From: JAOZHU01 sp964506435
Lineage (GTDB): Archaea; Thermoproteota; Bathyarchaeia; Bathyarchaeales; Bathycorpusculaceae
Assembly (NCBI GenBank): GCA_964506435.1
Contig: CAZDLK010000005.1
Coordinates: 7,788 to 71,787 of the forward strand
Direction of reading: 5' to 3'
Length of the DNA stretch: 64,000 nt
Made by a program: the position numbers and the translations under genes. The first letter of the stretch is position 1, and each line of letters begins with the position of its first letter. Of the stretch, positions 35,600-43,581 are shown piece after piece. The notes under the pieces were generated by a model that searched no databases, was not told the DNA's origin, and saw only the letters and a program-made list of their open reading frames with translations.

Positions 35600-37258
35600 T
35601 CACCATGCTTTTTTCCCCGGTTCAAATTCTAAGTCGTTATATACAAACACCTTTGAGGGGCATTCCATCTCGCATTTTAAGCAAGGGTGACCGGTGCATC
35701 TCTCGCTAGCCACCGATATCTCGTATCCATTGTTTTTCTCAGAGACTTTCAGAGCTTTCGACATACATACATTTTCGCACATTCTGCAGCCTTTGCAGCC
35801 GTCAAAGACTTTTGTTAAGAGGATGCCAACATGAGGGATAATGTGCAGTCCCTTCTTGCCGAATACTGGAATGTCCCTAACCACAACCCTGTGAACCTTA
35901 GGCTCAATTCTTCTATCTGGATAATGTGGTATCTTGAATCTTTCCTCGATTTTTAGGCGTTTTTCCTGTTTTAGGCCATGCTCCCAATGGTCCATCTCCA
36001 CGATGTATGCTTTCTTGAAGACATCATCCCGTACGAACGCAAAGTAGGTTGGTTTCATTGTGTCGGCCATTTTTTGCATCCTGTCGAGCCATTCTGTGTC
36101 AAGAGCTATGCTATCGGCCATGGCTAATGACGTGTTGCCAACCTGATATATTTCGTGAACTGTTGGCAGCACTAGGCCCATGTCTTGTGCCTTCAGTGCA
36201 TCCACGTAGGTTCCGCTGGCGCCACATAGATACATCGTTTTGATGTCGTTGAAAGATATTCCACTTTTTTCGACTAGTGCTTGATGCCCTGACTTAAAGG
36301 CTGCAAAGCAACGCGTTGCATTAATGTAATCTTTCTGGGTGAAGTAAATATCATGTTCTTTGGTTAGATGTATGAGCCTGTCTGGTGTCATTATGTATGG
36401 AGGGGTGCGTCTGATTAGTCCGTTCTTAAATCCTACGGCCATCGCTGCGATGGTTCCGGTTCCTGTGATACCTTTTGGCTCTGTATAGGTGGAACACGTG
36501 TTTACCATTTCACCGTTGGCTGGGTGTACAAAGTAACTGTCTTCCGACAACATATCCTTGTTGAGTACTTTGACTTTCCATGCTTCATTATCGATAAGGC
36601 TTATGTCAGATATGGCTCTAGGAGAGGCAAGTACACCCTTTTCTATTTCTCCGCCTTCTATTGCAGGTCCCGCTGAACAAGATCCCGTGTATATGATGTC
36701 TCCAACCTTGAGGCCGATTTCGGCGTTCGTGCCATAATCCGTAACCATGCAACACTCTTTTTGTTCAAGTATTCCTGATTTAATGAGCATAGCCAAGGCG
36801 TCAGCGCCGATTTGCTGTCTGATTGCTGGAGGAATGAATACTTGCGCTTCAGGATCTATCTCTAAGCCTAACGAGCCTGCATCGACAGTAGTGGATCGTC
36901 TATCTAGCCTCTTTACACCCAGCCTTTCCAGCTTGTGATCACCACCAAAGGCTAGGTCTCGGCATTCGATTCCCTGAAAAATTGACAGCTGAGTGGGATT
37001 TCCACAGACAGCTAAGCGTTTCACGTTCTTAAGTTCAACTTCAAGGGATGCTAGCAGCGTGTTTACAGTGTCTACTATTATCTTGTTTGCAACATCACTT
37101 CCTGTTGCTACTGCAAAGTGCAGATGATCGATTACGTTTCCGCCGGGCAATGGGTTGTGCAATGATATTGCAGTGGAAACAATCTCTTTTTTTTCAGAAT
37201 CGATAGCCTGTGCTCTTAAACCGCTTGTTCCAATGTCTACGCCTACTACTAGCTCCAT
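35600..37258 (-). CDS. ramA: RamA-type corrinoid protein reductive activase
   Basis: An ASKHA-fold ATP-dependent activator that reduces Co(II) of corrinoid proteins to active Co(I). The N-terminal phosphate-binding loop is GVDIGTSGLRAQ. The central region has YGTNAEIGL and SCSAGPAIEGGEI, typical of COG3894. The C-terminal ferredoxin domain holds CKGCRMCENVC and CTGHPCLKCEMEC for two [4Fe-4S] clusters, which distinguishes RamA from bacterial RACo with its N-terminal [2Fe-2S]. Met at 37258 gives the usual N terminus; an upstream ATG at 37291 is in frame. It precedes the CobZ-like gene by about 50 bp. Confidence 0.9.
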   Translation of the reverse strand: MELVVGVDIGTSGLRAQAIDSEKKEIVSTAISLHNPLPGGNVIDHLHFAVATGSDVANKIIVDTVNTLLASLEVELKNVKRLAVCGNPTQLSIFQGIECRDLAFGGDHKLERLGVKRLDRRSTTVDAGSLGLEIDPEAQVFIPPAIRQQIGADALAMLIKSGILEQKECCMVTDYGTNAEIGLKVGDIIYTGSCSAGPAIEGGEIEKGVLASPRAISDISLIDNEAWKVKVLNKDMLSEDSYFVHPANGEMVNTCSTYTEPKGITGTGTIAAMAVGFKNGLIRRTPPYIMTPDRLIHLTKEHDIYFTQKDYINATRCFAAFKSGHQALVEKSGISFNDIKTMYLCGASGTYVDALKAQDMGLVLPTVHEIYQVGNTSLAMADSIALDTEWLDRMQKMADTMKPTYFAFVRDDVFKKAYIVEMDHWEHGLKQEKRLKIEERFKIPHYPDRRIEPKVHRVVVRDIPVFGKKGLHIIPHVGILLTKVFDGCKGCRMCENVCMSKALKVSEKNNGYEISVASERCTGHPCLKCEMECPSKVFVYNDLEFEPGKKAW

Positions 37259-37350
37259 TGCATCGTCCACGTCCACGCGCCAAGTTGTCATCGCGCAAAG
37301 GATTCTTTCGGTCTGATGTGTAAAAAGACCAAATGTCAGGATGTGTTCGC

Positions 37351-37383
37351 AGTTTATAAGATGCAGTAAATTGCACGGGTAAC
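37351..37383 (-). promoter_or_regulatory. ramA promoter with operator
   Basis: Read on the minus strand: GTTAC-CCGT-GCAAT (37370-37383), then after about 10 nt cttataaac (37351-37359). This is a weaker form of the recurrent palindrome and is about 90 nt from the ramA start. The segment 37339-37395 is repeated at 47728-47785. Confidence 0.6.
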
Positions 37384-37516
37384 AAACTCTATTCGAAATA
37401 GGTGCAAATCTTAAAAGATGGAATGGTAAGTCTGCGATTTTTCCGAACTTCGCTTTAGCGGAGACAAGCTGCTGGATTCTAGCTAAATTCCTTACGGATA
37501 GTCAGTGAGTGTATGC

Positions 37517-37702
37517 TCAGACGAAATAGATGATTAGAGCAACTATATCCAAGATTCCGATAACGACGTTGAGGCCAATGACCGCTTTCAGGACTTTCAT
37601 GAATACTTGCATTTTTTTGGCTCCCATCTGCACTGCAACGACGCTTGCCAATACAACTATCGCACTTACCATCAACATTATTACTGCAAATTCTGGCAAC
37701 AT
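37517..37702 (-). CDS. Small two-helix membrane protein
   Basis: A 61-residue, strongly hydrophobic protein with two predicted membrane helices (EFAVIMLMVSAIVVLASVVA and IGLNVVIGILDIVALII). AAAGGAGGG lies 10 nt before the ATG, a strong ribosome-binding site, which supports it as a real gene. It sits between the SCP2-like gene and ramA on the same strand. No family is recognised; a membrane anchor or transporter accessory for the methyl substrate are guesses. Confidence 0.65.
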   Translation of the reverse strand: MLPEFAVIMLMVSAIVVLASVVAVQMGAKKMQVFMKVLKAVIGLNVVIGILDIVALIIYFV

Positions 37703-37794
37703 ATATCAATTCCCTCCTTTTGTGTTTTTCAGAAATGTGATGTGTAATATGTCAAAAGAAGAAGGATGAAGCAGCTGTATCTCCCCGCTGGGTT

Positions 37795-38151
37795 TTAAGA
37801 GAGTATTGGATTTAGCTTGAGTAGTTCCGTTAGGGCGCCATCAATTCTTATCGCGCCTGTGTTCATTGCTTCCATGGGGCCAATTTTCTTATCGAAGACA
37901 TCTCTCATTGTGTCTGTCGTCCAATAGATGGTTGCCACTGCTTCATTCTTTTTAATCGCGTTTTCAGTTTTTTCAACGTTGCCGTCCATGGCAACTTTGA
38001 TCCAGTAGCCAACGTTTATGTCCGTGAACATTATCTGAAAGGCCTTACCCCATCCTTCAAATAGAATGGCGTTGTAATTGATTTTTTCAATCAATCTATT
38101 GATAAGCTCCTCAGCCAGTTTTTGCTTACTCTCCGTCATTAATTCTTTCAC
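37795..38151 (-). CDS. SCP2-like (sterol carrier-type) domain protein
   Basis: A 118-residue protein with the SCP-2 pattern: a first amphipathic helix, WGKAFQIMFTDINVGYWIKV strands, and the IYWTTDTMRDVFDKKIGPMEAMNTGAIRIDG segment. SCP2 folds bind hydrophobic or aromatic small molecules, and such genes occur near corrinoid O-demethylase systems. It is divergent from the TrmB regulator with two operator copies between. A degraded fragment of a similar gene is at 47781-47842. Confidence 0.7.
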   Translation of the reverse strand: MKELMTESKQKLAEELINRLIEKINYNAILFEGWGKAFQIMFTDINVGYWIKVAMDGNVEKTENAIKKNEAVATIYWTTDTMRDVFDKKIGPMEAMNTGAIRIDGALTELLKLNPILS

Positions 38152-38180
38152 CCTGTACGGTTGATTATTTAGTCGTAGTC

Positions 38181-38255
38181 TTTATATTATGGTGGTAGGT
38201 TACAGGCGTAACTTACTAGTCTCTTTATATTACACTAGTAGGTTACTAATGTAAC
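38181..38255. promoter_or_regulatory. Divergent promoter with two operator copies
   Basis: Two palindromes lie between the SCP2-like and TrmB genes: GTTAC-AGGC-GTAAC (38199-38212) and GTTAC-TAAT-GTAAC (38242-38255). TATA-like runs lie at 38181-38190 (tttatattat) and 38224-38231, about 10-12 nt from an operator. These are the best conserved copies, next to the regulator gene, which suggests autoregulation. Confidence 0.75.
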
Positions 38256-38305
38256 TAACCAAGATAGCAGTTATTGAGTCAAAGGTTGGATGGGCGTGTA
38301 GAGAA

Positions 38306-39178
38306 GTGTATCTTCAATCGCCAAAAGAATTCTCTTTGATAGAAACACTCATGGCTTTAGGGCTTTCAGAACAAGAGGCAAAAATTTACCTTTTCTTAGC
38401 TAAGCAAGGTCCTCAGAAAGCAAAAGATATAACGAAATTCTTGGGTACGAATAAGGTTTTGGTCTACCGTAGCGTGAAACGTCTACAAGCCAAGAACCTG
38501 ATTGCCTCTAGCGTAGGATTTCCCGCCTATTTCAGCGCCATCCCTTTTCTGACAGTACTTAATAACTTGATACAGACCAAAAAAAGAGAAGCTTTTCTTA
38601 TAGAGAGGAACAAAGAAACTCTTATCGCTACCCTAAAATCACTCGAAATCGCAAAGTCTCCTAGTCTAAGCGAAATGTTTGCGATCATTACGGACCTGCA
38701 CATTGCTTGTATAAAGGCCATACAGATTGCCAGGACAGCCAAATACGAATGTTTGGCTATGGACGACAACTTGACAACTTCTTCACATGATGCTATTGAA
38801 GACGTGGGCGAAATGGCTAGACATGCTATACGAGACAAAGTGCGATTCAGGTTCATAACCAATGTGACCCCTAGGACTATAGGTGCGGCAAAGGACCTCG
38901 TTAAAAAATGCAAGATGAACAACAAATATGTTGAGGGACGACATGTAGACTTATCGCCAGTCTTGTTTCCACGTTTCGCACTTAATGACGAGAATCAAAC
39001 AATCTTAGTCGTTGAGACATGGGAGGAGATAGTCTCTAAACACAATCGACGCATCGACAAACTGTTATGGACAAATAACAAAACCATCATCCGACTAATG
39101 AGGTTCTTGTTCGAAGATATATGGAGGAGATCAATCGACATCAACAAGAGGATAAGTGAGCTCGAAAATAACAATTAA
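38306..39178 (+). CDS. TrmB-family transcriptional regulator
   Basis: A 290-residue protein with the TrmB winged-helix domain at residues 12-80: LIETLMALGLSEQEAKIYLFLAK, then TKFLGTNKVLVYRSVKRLQAKNLI. The C-terminal part is a phospholipase-D-like TrmB effector region rather than the sugar-binding domain. It begins at GTG; ATG 38351 is an alternative. Two palindromes lie directly upstream. It is the only TrmB gene in the window and sits at the centre of the methyltransferase locus, so it is the prime candidate for binding the GTTAC-N4-GTAAC sites. Confidence 0.85.
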   Translation: MYLQSPKEFSLIETLMALGLSEQEAKIYLFLAKQGPQKAKDITKFLGTNKVLVYRSVKRLQAKNLIASSVGFPAYFSAIPFLTVLNNLIQTKKREAFLIERNKETLIATLKSLEIAKSPSLSEMFAIITDLHIACIKAIQIARTAKYECLAMDDNLTTSSHDAIEDVGEMARHAIRDKVRFRFITNVTPRTIGAAKDLVKKCKMNNKYVEGRHVDLSPVLFPRFALNDENQTILVVETWEEIVSKHNRRIDKLLWTNNKTIIRLMRFLFEDIWRRSIDINKRISELENNN

Positions 39179-39274
39179 CTATACGCATCCAAGATCACTC
39201 CAATTCCATCCGACGAGTAAATATTTTTCTAGGCAAATGATTTATTCCCATTTGCCCAGCGTGTATGGTAGTTA

Positions 39275-39304
39275 GTTACTTTCGTAACTTGCTTAACCAT
39301 ATAA
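39275..39304 (+). promoter_or_regulatory. Operator plus TATA box, corrinoid protein operon
   Basis: AGTTAC-TTTC-GTAACT (39274-39289), a perfect palindrome in the arms, is followed after about 9 nt by catataag (39298-39305). It is 43 nt before the ATG at 39348. Confidence 0.75.
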
Positions 39305-39347
39305 GCCGTAGACCTTTTTTTCCTAAAGATTAAGGATGTGGCTATGA

Positions 39348-40076
39348 ATGGCTATACCTGAAGTTATAAAAGACCTTAAAGAGGCTTTCTCTGCACAAGA
39401 CGACGCAAAGTGCGCAGAACTTACGAAAAAGGCATTGGAAGCAGGTGCAGACCCGCTAGAACTACTTGAAAAGTATCTCTTAGTCTGGACAAAGGAACTT
39501 TGTAGTAAGAGCTTTCTTGGCCGCGAATACTTTGACGAAGCACCATACAATCCCGAAGAGGGAATAAATCTCTCGGACGTGATAATGATAGCTGAGTGCC
39601 TCACGGCCTGTGTGGACATCATACGACCAGCGATGACTACAAAAGCGACGAAAGCGGAGCTTTCTGGGAAAATAGTCCTAGGTACCGTTGAAGGTGATGT
39701 TCATGACATAGGAAAAAGCATAATTGGCGCCGTGTGGGCGGCCGCTGGTTACTCGGTTTTGGACATAGGCTATGATGTGCCATCTAAAACATTTGCCTTG
39801 GAAGCTAAAGCGATTAAAGCTGACATGATAGGCATAAGCTGCTCGCTTTCTATGAGTAGAGTGTCAATGAGCGAAATCGTAAATGAGTTGAAGAACGCCG
39901 GCATACGCGATAAGGTGAAGGTCATAAGCGGTGGTCAAGCATCATTTCCCAGCGATGTGAAAACATACGGCGTCGACGCACACGGCATTGATGTTACACA
40001 AGCTTTGACAAGCGCTGAAGAATTAATGAGAATCCTAAAGGAAGAAAGAACAAAGAACAAGGAGGTGGGAATGTGA
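39348..40076 (+). CDS. Corrinoid-binding methyltransferase protein (MtbC/MttC/MtoC type)
   Basis: A 242-residue corrinoid protein that carries the methyl group between a substrate methyltransferase and the acceptor enzyme. The N-terminal helical cap (residues 1-90) is followed by the B12-binding Rossmann domain with EGDVHDIGKSI, the DxHxxG motif giving the axial His. SCSLSMSR and GGQASFP complete the three B12 motifs. The ATG follows a purine-rich site and the gene overlaps the UroD-fold gene by 4 bp, so the two are translationally coupled. Confidence 0.92.
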   Translation: MAIPEVIKDLKEAFSAQDDAKCAELTKKALEAGADPLELLEKYLLVWTKELCSKSFLGREYFDEAPYNPEEGINLSDVIMIAECLTACVDIIRPAMTTKATKAELSGKIVLGTVEGDVHDIGKSIIGAVWAAAGYSVLDIGYDVPSKTFALEAKAIKADMIGISCSLSMSRVSMSEIVNELKNAGIRDKVKVISGGQASFPSDVKTYGVDAHGIDVTQALTSAEELMRILKEERTKNKEVGM

Positions 40077-41344
40077 ATATAGAATGGAATTCCATAGAAG
40101 TACGAGGAGATTATCCGTTACCATGGAACCAAGCTGGATGGACATATACGTGGACCGCATCAGAGGAGCTTATCATTGAGAAGGCTCACCAAAAGATGGT
40201 AGATAGGATTCAAAAAGAGAAAATGTCGCCGCGCGAGAGGTGTTGGCAGGCTTGGTTCGGTCCCGGACCAATAGATCGCATGCCTCTTATCGGTTTCTTT
40301 GCTCAAACTTTTGCACCTAGAGTACTTGATGCTTTTGCTGATCCACCTCCAGTGATCACCAATAAGGACGTTGTGAATTTTCCGAACCTAAGTTTCATTA
40401 CGAGAATGCTGGCGGCTGTTAGGTTTCCGTTTGATGCCGAACATGACCTACCCGTATCCTTTGCAGAAGATCTGCTGACTAGAAAGTTTAGGCTTATTGA
40501 ATATGGCCCACCTTTGGCAGTTGAGCCCTTCGCTAAAACTAAAGAAGACTTGGAATGGTACTTGGAGAACATGCCTGACCCCGCCCTGCGAGGAGTTTGG
40601 CCCAACACGGTCTGGACGACTAAACAAAGGCTAAAGCACATGGGTGAGTTTGTCATCACCGGTGGAGCCTGTCCAGGTAACTTTAGTAGTGCTGGTATCC
40701 TCAGAGGAATGAGGGAATTTGTGTTAGATGTGCGGAAGAACCCAGAAATGGCACGCTTAACTTTTGAATGTGCTACGAATTTGCTCCATAGAAGACTTGA
40801 AATATTGGCGGAACTAGTTGGACCGCAACTCGATTCTAATGGGCAAGGCAATCTCCTGTGGTGGTGTGATGGCGGTGGCGGCTATTTAAACCCTGAAGAG
40901 GTCAAGAAAACTTGGGACTGGCATTGGGGACGCAGTATACCGCACATGGCGCGGAAGGGATACTCACCAATTATTGGTCCAGCAGCTCCAGAAAAGACAG
41001 ATATGATGATAGGCGAATGCATGCAAGAACTCGAAGGCGGAGGTCTCTGTGTTTCAGAAGAAACAACTGTACCAGTAGCTTTTCGCGTAGCTGAGAAATA
41101 CCCCAAAGTCTTCATATGGTGGTGCCCAGCTGGCAAAACTATGCTGAATGGACCTGACTCAGTGATTCGTAGAGACATAGAGAAGGTATTTACACACGCA
41201 GCAAAACACACAAAAGGTCTGAGAGCAGCAATTAGTTGGGGCGGAGGTTCTCTTGACGCACAGTGCCCAATATCCAACCTAGACTACGGTTGGAAATGCA
41301 TACATGAGTTCAATAAGTACCCATTGACCGAAGGAGGAATGTAA
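40073..41344 (+). CDS. UroD-fold methyltransferase (MtaA/MtvB/MtoB superfamily)
   Basis: A 423-residue protein of the uroporphyrinogen decarboxylase superfamily, which in corrinoid loci acts as substrate:corrinoid or corrinoid:cofactor methyltransferase. The barrel is recognisable in SPRERCWQAWFGPGPIDRMP, the middle GACPGNFSSAGILRG and the C-terminal AISWGGGSLDAQCP. The Zn-type HxC of MtaA/MtbA is replaced: the equivalent strand reads VFIWWCPAGKT, with Trp where His is expected. O-demethylases of methoxylated aromatics belong to this fold, so a methoxy-compound substrate is possible. It follows the corrinoid protein gene with GGAGG before its GTG. Confidence 0.82.
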   Translation: MNIEWNSIEVRGDYPLPWNQAGWTYTWTASEELIIEKAHQKMVDRIQKEKMSPRERCWQAWFGPGPIDRMPLIGFFAQTFAPRVLDAFADPPPVITNKDVVNFPNLSFITRMLAAVRFPFDAEHDLPVSFAEDLLTRKFRLIEYGPPLAVEPFAKTKEDLEWYLENMPDPALRGVWPNTVWTTKQRLKHMGEFVITGGACPGNFSSAGILRGMREFVLDVRKNPEMARLTFECATNLLHRRLEILAELVGPQLDSNGQGNLLWWCDGGGGYLNPEEVKKTWDWHWGRSIPHMARKGYSPIIGPAAPEKTDMMIGECMQELEGGGLCVSEETTVPVAFRVAEKYPKVFIWWCPAGKTMLNGPDSVIRRDIEKVFTHAAKHTKGLRAAISWGGGSLDAQCPISNLDYGWKCIHEFNKYPLTEGGM

Positions 41345-41345
41345 G

Positions 41346-41504
41346 ATGGCAGTGCGAGTTGCTGAGAAGTGCGTATATTACTGTGGAGATGCAGGCGAAA
41401 GTGGTTACGTCATGTGCAACAGAGGTAGCGGAAGGGAGATCAAAGCCTTTAGGTTGATATGTGAGTCGACGTGTCCGTACTATAAGGAGAAGCAGCAGAA
41501 GTAG
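41346..41504 (+). CDS. 52-residue Cys-rich protein
   Basis: A short gene starting 2 nt after the UroD-fold stop, with AAGGAGG upstream, which is strong evidence for translation. The product has Cys at EKCVYYC, VMCNRG and LICESTCPYY, six in all counting each motif, a likely zinc or Fe-S site. No family is recognised. Its last 21 codons (from 41440) are part of a 182-bp perfect repeat found again at 47843. It probably functions with the methyltransferase pair. Confidence 0.7.
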   Translation: MAVRVAEKCVYYCGDAGESGYVMCNRGSGREIKAFRLICESTCPYYKEKQQK

Positions 41505-41621
41505 CGGGTATCAACGCGTGATACTTTCACGCTCTCGCCTTTTTTTTATGATGTCGTTCACGACTTGTGGGATTTGTAAGTAGCCTTCAGAGTATCGGTG
41601 GCACCCCGCAAGTGACGCCTC
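41440..41621 (+). repeat. 182-bp perfect direct repeat, copy 1
   Basis: Identical base for base to 47843-48024. It contains the 3' end of the 52-residue Cys-rich gene and, on the other strand, the last 37 codons of the corrinoid-like gene whose complete copy is at 47914-48654. Here that coding fragment is cut off and is a pseudogene piece. Confidence 0.9.
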
Positions 41622-41676
41622 GTCGTAAATATATCGCTTCGTATGTGATAGAAAGAGTACTAACGGTGAGAGAGAA

Positions 41677-43458
41677 TTGAGTGCAGCACAGCCGCATCCA
41701 AGGATGACAGAAAAGCCTAATTCATGTGTTACTCTGCCTTCTTTAATTCGGAAAGAGGGGATAACCAAAACAATTGTTAAAGAAAACCTCGCGGGTAACA
41801 TTGCAGTGGCGACGGTAATAGGCGAGTTCATCGAAACGACATTTGGACCAAGGGGCACGAAGAAAATTATCACTAACGTCCGTGATGTCACTGGTTGGGC
41901 CCCAGATGCGACTTATATAACAAGTGATGGGGCTATCATTCTTAACGAGATGCACTTCAAGCATCCGATTGGAAAAATTATAACAGATACGGCAAGAGCG
42001 ATAGAGGGGGAAATTGGTGGTGGGGTCAAAACAACCATTATCCTCTTAAGCAAAATTCTAGAAAAAGCGCAACTCCTGATTGCCGAGGGGCTTCATCCCA
42101 GGACCATTATTGAAGGCTACCAGAAAGCATGTAAGAAGACGCTGGAAATTCTTGATCAAGTCGTGATTTCAGTTGACGCCACTGATGAAAATTTATTAAA
42201 AAATGTAGCGATGACCGCCATGAGCAGTAAACTCCCATCTGATTCGTTAGGGTACATTGCGGATATCGTTGTTAAGGCTGTTAATTATGTTGTTCAACAG
42301 TGGAGAGGAAAAGAGAAGAGACTCAACATAGATAATGTCAAGATTGAAAAACAAGAAGGCGGATCGATAATGGGCAGTCGCTTCATAGCTGGGCTGTCAG
42401 TTAGTGATCCAATGATTCACGCACATATGCCGCGACGTATTGAAAACTCAAAGATTGCCCTCATAACACGCCCCATTGAAGCCGTATCCATGGGAAAATA
42501 CTCAAAATGGGGAGACTCCGTGAAAATAACCATAACAAAAAAAGAGCAAATGGATACATTTATCGAAGAAGAAAGAAACATAGCTCGCAAAATGGCGGAG
42601 AAAATTGCTTCGTCTGGAGCAAATGTTGTTATCTCCAACTGGAACATAGCCGATGACGCCCTAAGCCTTTTCGCCAGAGCGGGCATCCTCGCATGCAAAA
42701 GAGTTCTAATGCCTGATCTGTCAAAAATTCAGAAAGCTGTTGGAGGAAGATTTGTCGAAAACTTAGACGAGTTATCATCGGAAACTTTAGGAACAAGCAA
42801 ACTTGTTCTTGTTGAAAAGCTCCTTGATAAAGAGTATCTCTTTTTTGTAGGATGCCAGAACCCTAAAGCTGTGAGCATAATGTTGCACGGATTGAAGTTC
42901 ACAGTTGACGAGGCGGAAAGAGCAGTATGCGATGCCCTGCGTGCTATTGAACAATTGTATAAAGAACCTGAAGTTGTAGCAGGCGGCGGTTGCTTTGAAG
43001 CCCAAGTTGCGCTTCAACTGAGACAATATTCCAAAGAGATAGGTACTCGTGAACAACTGGCGATTGAAGCCTTCGCAGAAGCTTTTGAAGAATTATGCAG
43101 AGTGCTTTCCAAAAATGCAGGGTTGAATCCAACGGACGCGTTGGTAGAGATTAGGAAGAGACACGCAGAAGGTGAAAAATGGGCTGGAATTGACGCAACC
43201 AGAAGAGCGGTCAGCAATATGAAGGACTTAGGTGTGTATGAACCCAAGAGAATCAAGCTGCACGCTATTAAGTCAGCATGCGAAACCGCAAACATGATTC
43301 TTCGAATTGATGGTATAATCAGTGCCAAGCCGCAAAAAAAGGAAAGAACATTAACAGAGGACGATGTGGAGAAACTGGAAATGTCTATGGTGCCAAAAGT
43401 AATGGAAGCGACAAAGCCAGAATACAAGTTCCCATGGGAAAAAGGGCTGCAAACATGA
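41677..43458 (+). CDS. Divergent thermosome (group II chaperonin) paralogue
   Basis: A 593-residue chaperonin-like protein. It aligns end to end with the thermosome: TTFGPRGTKKII against the usual GPKGMDKML, SDGAIILNEM against NDGHTILKEM, and GGGVKTTIILLSKIL against GDGTTSSVIVAGELL. The catalytic Asp of GDGTT is therefore missing, and ATP turnover is probably altered. The equatorial C-terminal part (VAGGGCFEAQVALQLRQYS) is kept. It begins at TTG; a TATA-like run at 41628 lies about 50 nt upstream. It is flanked by fragments of a corrinoid-protein gene, so it entered or was moved here by rearrangement. Role unknown, perhaps specialised folding of a cluster protein. Confidence 0.85.
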   Translation: MSAAQPHPRMTEKPNSCVTLPSLIRKEGITKTIVKENLAGNIAVATVIGEFIETTFGPRGTKKIITNVRDVTGWAPDATYITSDGAIILNEMHFKHPIGKIITDTARAIEGEIGGGVKTTIILLSKILEKAQLLIAEGLHPRTIIEGYQKACKKTLEILDQVVISVDATDENLLKNVAMTAMSSKLPSDSLGYIADIVVKAVNYVVQQWRGKEKRLNIDNVKIEKQEGGSIMGSRFIAGLSVSDPMIHAHMPRRIENSKIALITRPIEAVSMGKYSKWGDSVKITITKKEQMDTFIEEERNIARKMAEKIASSGANVVISNWNIADDALSLFARAGILACKRVLMPDLSKIQKAVGGRFVENLDELSSETLGTSKLVLVEKLLDKEYLFFVGCQNPKAVSIMLHGLKFTVDEAERAVCDALRAIEQLYKEPEVVAGGGCFEAQVALQLRQYSKEIGTREQLAIEAFAEAFEELCRVLSKNAGLNPTDALVEIRKRHAEGEKWAGIDATRRAVSNMKDLGVYEPKRIKLHAIKSACETANMILRIDGIISAKPQKKERTLTEDDVEKLEMSMVPKVMEATKPEYKFPWEKGLQT

Positions 43459-43470
43459 AAATACAAAATA

Positions 43471-43527
43471 AAAAAGCTGGTCTTTACGACGCGGTCACAT
43501 GTTTAGCTTGCGGCACATATCTTACAA
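43471..43527 (+). repeat. Inverted fragment of the corrinoid-like gene
   Basis: Fifty-seven bp equal, with one mismatch, to the reverse complement of 48030-48086. It encodes LYDAVTCLACGTYLT in frame, but without the rest of that gene. The neighbouring part of the same gene is at 41511-41621 in the opposite orientation. Confidence 0.85.
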
Positions 43528-43581
43528 GGAGTGCCATAATTGCTTATTTTTTAAAACATATCGATGGTAGAGGGTGGAAAG

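Noticed and set aside
37194..37385. Short minus-strand frame across the ramA start
   Set aside because: It overlaps the ramA coding start and the promoter palindrome and has no features.
41511..41891. 126-codon minus-strand frame opposite the divergent chaperonin
   Set aside because: Its C-terminal 37 codons are the broken tail of the corrinoid-like gene and the rest is antisense to the chaperonin; it is not a functional gene.
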